From positions 1-34,101 of the forward strand of contig JAJDXW010000097.1 in NCBI GenBank assembly GCA_022823045.1: a stretch of DNA of 34,101 bases. Reading direction: 5' to 3'. Below, piece by piece: positions 32,156 through 34,101 of the stretch; the stretch's first letter is position 1, and the number at the start of each line of letters is the position of its first letter. Both the position numbers and the translations under genes were made by a program. This DNA comes from Gammaproteobacteria bacterium. Lineage in GTDB: Bacteria; Pseudomonadota; Gammaproteobacteria; HK1. Below the pieces are notes generated by a model, which worked only from the letters and a program-made list of their open reading frames with translations, did no database searches and was not told the origin of the DNA.

Positions 32156-34101
32156 AGTGGCCCTTGGGTACGGGGGCACCCCGCCGGCGGCGGGAGCGAG
32201 ACCCGGCATCGGACCGCGCGGGCCGGAGACCCCCGCATCAAGTCGCGCACTCACGGAACCGCGTGCGCCCGGGGACGCGGAGGTACGTCCGGCCAGCGAG
32301 GGCTCCGGCGCGATCTCGAGCTTCATCGAGACCCAGCTTCCCGTCTCGCGACTTTCCAAGGAGAGCTACAAGGAACGTAGCGCCAAGAACAGCCAGACGC
32401 TGACCCCGCTGGGCAAGTGGTGGGGCCGTAAGCCCCTCGTCATGGTGAGGGCGGTCATCCTCGGGCTGCTGATGCCCGCCTCGTCGGACCCCCGCAAGGA
32501 CCGCGACGTCTTCCTCGCCCTTCTCACCATGGACGAGGCCGGGCTCCGGCGGCGCAAGAACCGCAACATCCCGTTGAAGGAGATCTACCAGCGGCTCTCG
32601 CCATCGGAGCGGAGCGAATGGTTCGCCCCCGGCTGCACTTCCGAGCGACCGAAGCTGAGGGGCGGTACGAAGGCTGCGGCTAGAAAGCGGCTCCAACGAC
32701 TGGTCTTCGACCGCATGGGCTATGACGAGAAGCTCAAGTGGTGTGATCGACCGGAGCGGATCGACGGCCCTTCTCCCGAGGCATGGAAAGCCATCAACGA
32801 GCACCTCGGCACGAGCGCGGAAAGCCTGCCGGAACTGGTGCGAGCCCTCGGTGAGCGGCGGTTCGGACGCGTGCCCCGTATCGGGGACGCCTTCTGCGGC
32901 GGAGGGAGTGTCCCCTTCGAGGCGGCCCGCCTCGGCTGCGAGGCATTTGGCTCGGACCTGAACCCGGTGGCGGCCTTGCTCACTTGGGGCGCGCTCAACA
33001 TCGTAGGCGGCGGCGAGGCGGTTGCCGAGCGGGTGCGGCAGGCCCAGGAGCGGGTCTTCGCAACCGTGGACCACCAAGTCACAGAATGGCGTATCGAGCA
33101 CAATGATGTCGGCTGGCGCGCCGACGCCTATCTCTACTGCACGGAGACCGGTTGCCCCGAGTGTGACTGGCGGGTTCCCCTCGCCCCGAGTTGGGTCGTC
33201 GGCGAGAAACCCCGGACCATCGCGAGGCTGCTCCCGATCCCGGACGAGAAGCGCTTCGCCATCGAAATCCGTTCCGGCGTCGGAAGGGACGCGCTCTCGG
33301 CGGCGCACAACGCTGGCACGACGAAGCGCTCTCGGAATCAATCGCGGGTCGAATGCCCGCATTGCCATGCCTCCACCCCGATGGCCGCCATTCGCGGCGA
33401 CCGGCGCGATCCTGCCGAACGGCCAGCCGGCGAGATCGGGCGCGGCTACGGTCTCCGACCTTGGGAGAACGAAGATCTCGTTCCTCGCCCGGACGACGTG
33501 TTTCAGGAGCGGCTCTACTGCGTACGCTGGCGGCTGCCTCCGTTGGACGCCCTGCTGTGGGCCGAGCAGACGGGGGGCTCACCGGAGTCGGTGCCGGAGT
33601 GGGTGGATCTTCACGAGTCGATTGCGGCGCTGATCGAGCTGCTCGATCCGAGCCGACAGGACGAGATCACCGTCCTCCGCGAGCGCGACTGGCTGGCCGA
33701 AGACCGAGCCTGCGAAGCGGCTCGGCATGCACTTGAGACCGCAAGAGAGGCGGGCCATCCGCAGCATGAGCTGACCGACATGGCGCGAAAGGCTAAGGAG
33801 CTCGATCAGGCGGTCGAGAAGAGAAACCGGCAAATCGAGACGCTTACGAAGTCCCTGCCGAGAGCCCTGTACCGCTCCGTCGAAGAGGCTGATCAGGAGC
33901 GGGAAGACCGTGCGCTCGCCCTACTCCGGGAACGCTTCGCAGACTGGCAGAACCTTGGATACCTCCCCAGCCGGAAGATCACATCAGGCGCAAAGACGGA
34001 CGAACCGATTCGAACTCGAGGCTGGACACATTGGCACCATCTGTTTACACCGAGGCAGTTGCTGACCCTCGGCCTGTTGTCATCGAAGATTCGCTCCGGA
34101 C
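32136..34101 (+). CDS. DUF1156 DNA methyltransferase (3' end outside window)
   Basis: The frame is open to the right edge, giving 655 visible residues. The start at ATG 32136, inside the DUF3780 gene, is the likely one, though the first 60 residues are Pro/Ala/Gly-rich and unordered. The DUF1156 domain is at about 64-110: IETQLPVSRLSKESYKERS, then LTPLGKWWGRKPLVMVRA, matching the family's 'P...l...s..E......ph.wWarRPl'. SAM motif I is IGDAFCGGGSVPFEAARLGCE with FGSDLNPVAALLTWG (about 248-285). Zinc-type pairs CTETGCPEC near 335 and CPHC near 408 follow. The catalytic (D/N)PP(Y/W) motif of an adenine or cytosine N-methylase should come later and is not in the window. It probably marks self DNA for the DUF499 system. 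Partner genes such as a helicase or nuclease are expected beyond the edge. Confidence 0.88.
   Translation, partial: MMSGQREVALGYGGTPPAAGARPGIGPRGPETPASSRALTEPRAPGDAEVRPASEGSGAISSFIETQLPVSRLSKESYKERSAKNSQTLTPLGKWWGRKPLVMVRAVILGLLMPASSDPRKDRDVFLALLTMDEAGLRRRKNRNIPLKEIYQRLSPSERSEWFAPGCTSERPKLRGGTKAAARKRLQRLVFDRMGYDEKLKWCDRPERIDGPSPEAWKAINEHLGTSAESLPELVRALGERRFGRVPRIGDAFCGGGSVPFEAARLGCEAFGSDLNPVAALLTWGALNIVGGGEAVAERVRQAQERVFATVDHQVTEWRIEHNDVGWRADAYLYCTETGCPECDWRVPLAPSWVVGEKPRTIARLLPIPDEKRFAIEIRSGVGRDALSAAHNAGTTKRSRNQSRVECPHCHASTPMAAIRGDRRDPAERPAGEIGRGYGLRPWENEDLVPRPDDVFQERLYCVRWRLPPLDALLWAEQTGGSPESVPEWVDLHESIAALIELLDPSRQDEITVLRERDWLAEDRACEAARHALETAREAGHPQHELTDMARKAKELDQAVEKRNRQIETLTKSLPRALYRSVEEADQEREDRALALLRERFADWQNLGYLPSRKITSGAKTDEPIRTRGWTHWHHLFTPRQLLTLGLLSSKIRSG

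Overview
The window is a GC-rich stretch of a proteobacterial-type genome. It mixes small-molecule catabolism genes with at least three separate groups of phage-defence or genome-conflict genes. A protein that matches the DMSP lyase DddP at every metal and catalytic position points to a marine or marine-host-associated bacterium. The LLM-type oxidoreductase, the BKACE enzyme, the biotin-independent-looking carboxyltransferase and the TPP enzyme fit a heterotroph with many carboxylic-acid routes. I cannot assign a genus. No rRNA, tRNA, CRISPR array or complete transposase was seen.

Region 1 (1-11.8 kb). A RecQ helicase, cut by the left edge, converges on a tight minus-strand operon. In transcription order the operon encodes a DrmA-like helicase, a DrmB-like DUF1998 protein, a short superfamily 1 helicase, a 530-residue protein I do not recognise, a NERD nuclease-SF1 helicase fusion, and a ribbon-helix-helix protein. 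Except for a 215-base gap after the first gene, the genes touch or overlap by 1 to 4 bases. The DrmA/DrmB pair is the core of DISARM. Here it has no methyltransferase and no DrmC phospholipase D protein; two SF1 helicases, a NERD nuclease and an unknown protein take their place. This is the best candidate in the window for an undescribed defence system.

Region 2 (11.8-13.4 kb). A PIN toxin/RHH-type antitoxin pair reads away from the defence operon, with a probable leaderless promoter. A Uma2-family PD-(D/E)XK protein follows on the other strand.

Region 3 (13.7-18.5 kb). Metabolic genes: a TPP-dependent decarboxylase-type enzyme, a SnoaL/NTF2-like protein, an acyl-CoA carboxylase carboxyltransferase and an LLM-class oxidoreductase. 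A strong G-quadruplex motif lies just upstream of the NTF2-like gene.

Region 4 (19.0-21.9 kb). A two-gene operon encodes an NYN-domain nuclease and a NACHT/STAND-type ATPase, overlapping by ATGA. Its make-up suggests a sensor ATPase paired with a nuclease effector.

Region 5 (22.0-28.0 kb). More metabolism: an MBL-fold hydrolase, a 3-keto-5-aminohexanoate cleavage (BKACE) family enzyme, a PLP aminotransferase, a Gfo/Idh/MocA dehydrogenase and DddP. Two inverted-repeat elements lie between these genes: a 189-bp MITE-like element with 59-base arms, and an 85-bp palindromic element.

Region 6 (28.4-34.1 kb). A DUF499 ATPase, a DUF3780 protein and a DUF1156 DNA methyltransferase cut by the right edge. 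These families recur together in bacterial defence islands, so the window ends inside a second multi-gene, methylase-based system.
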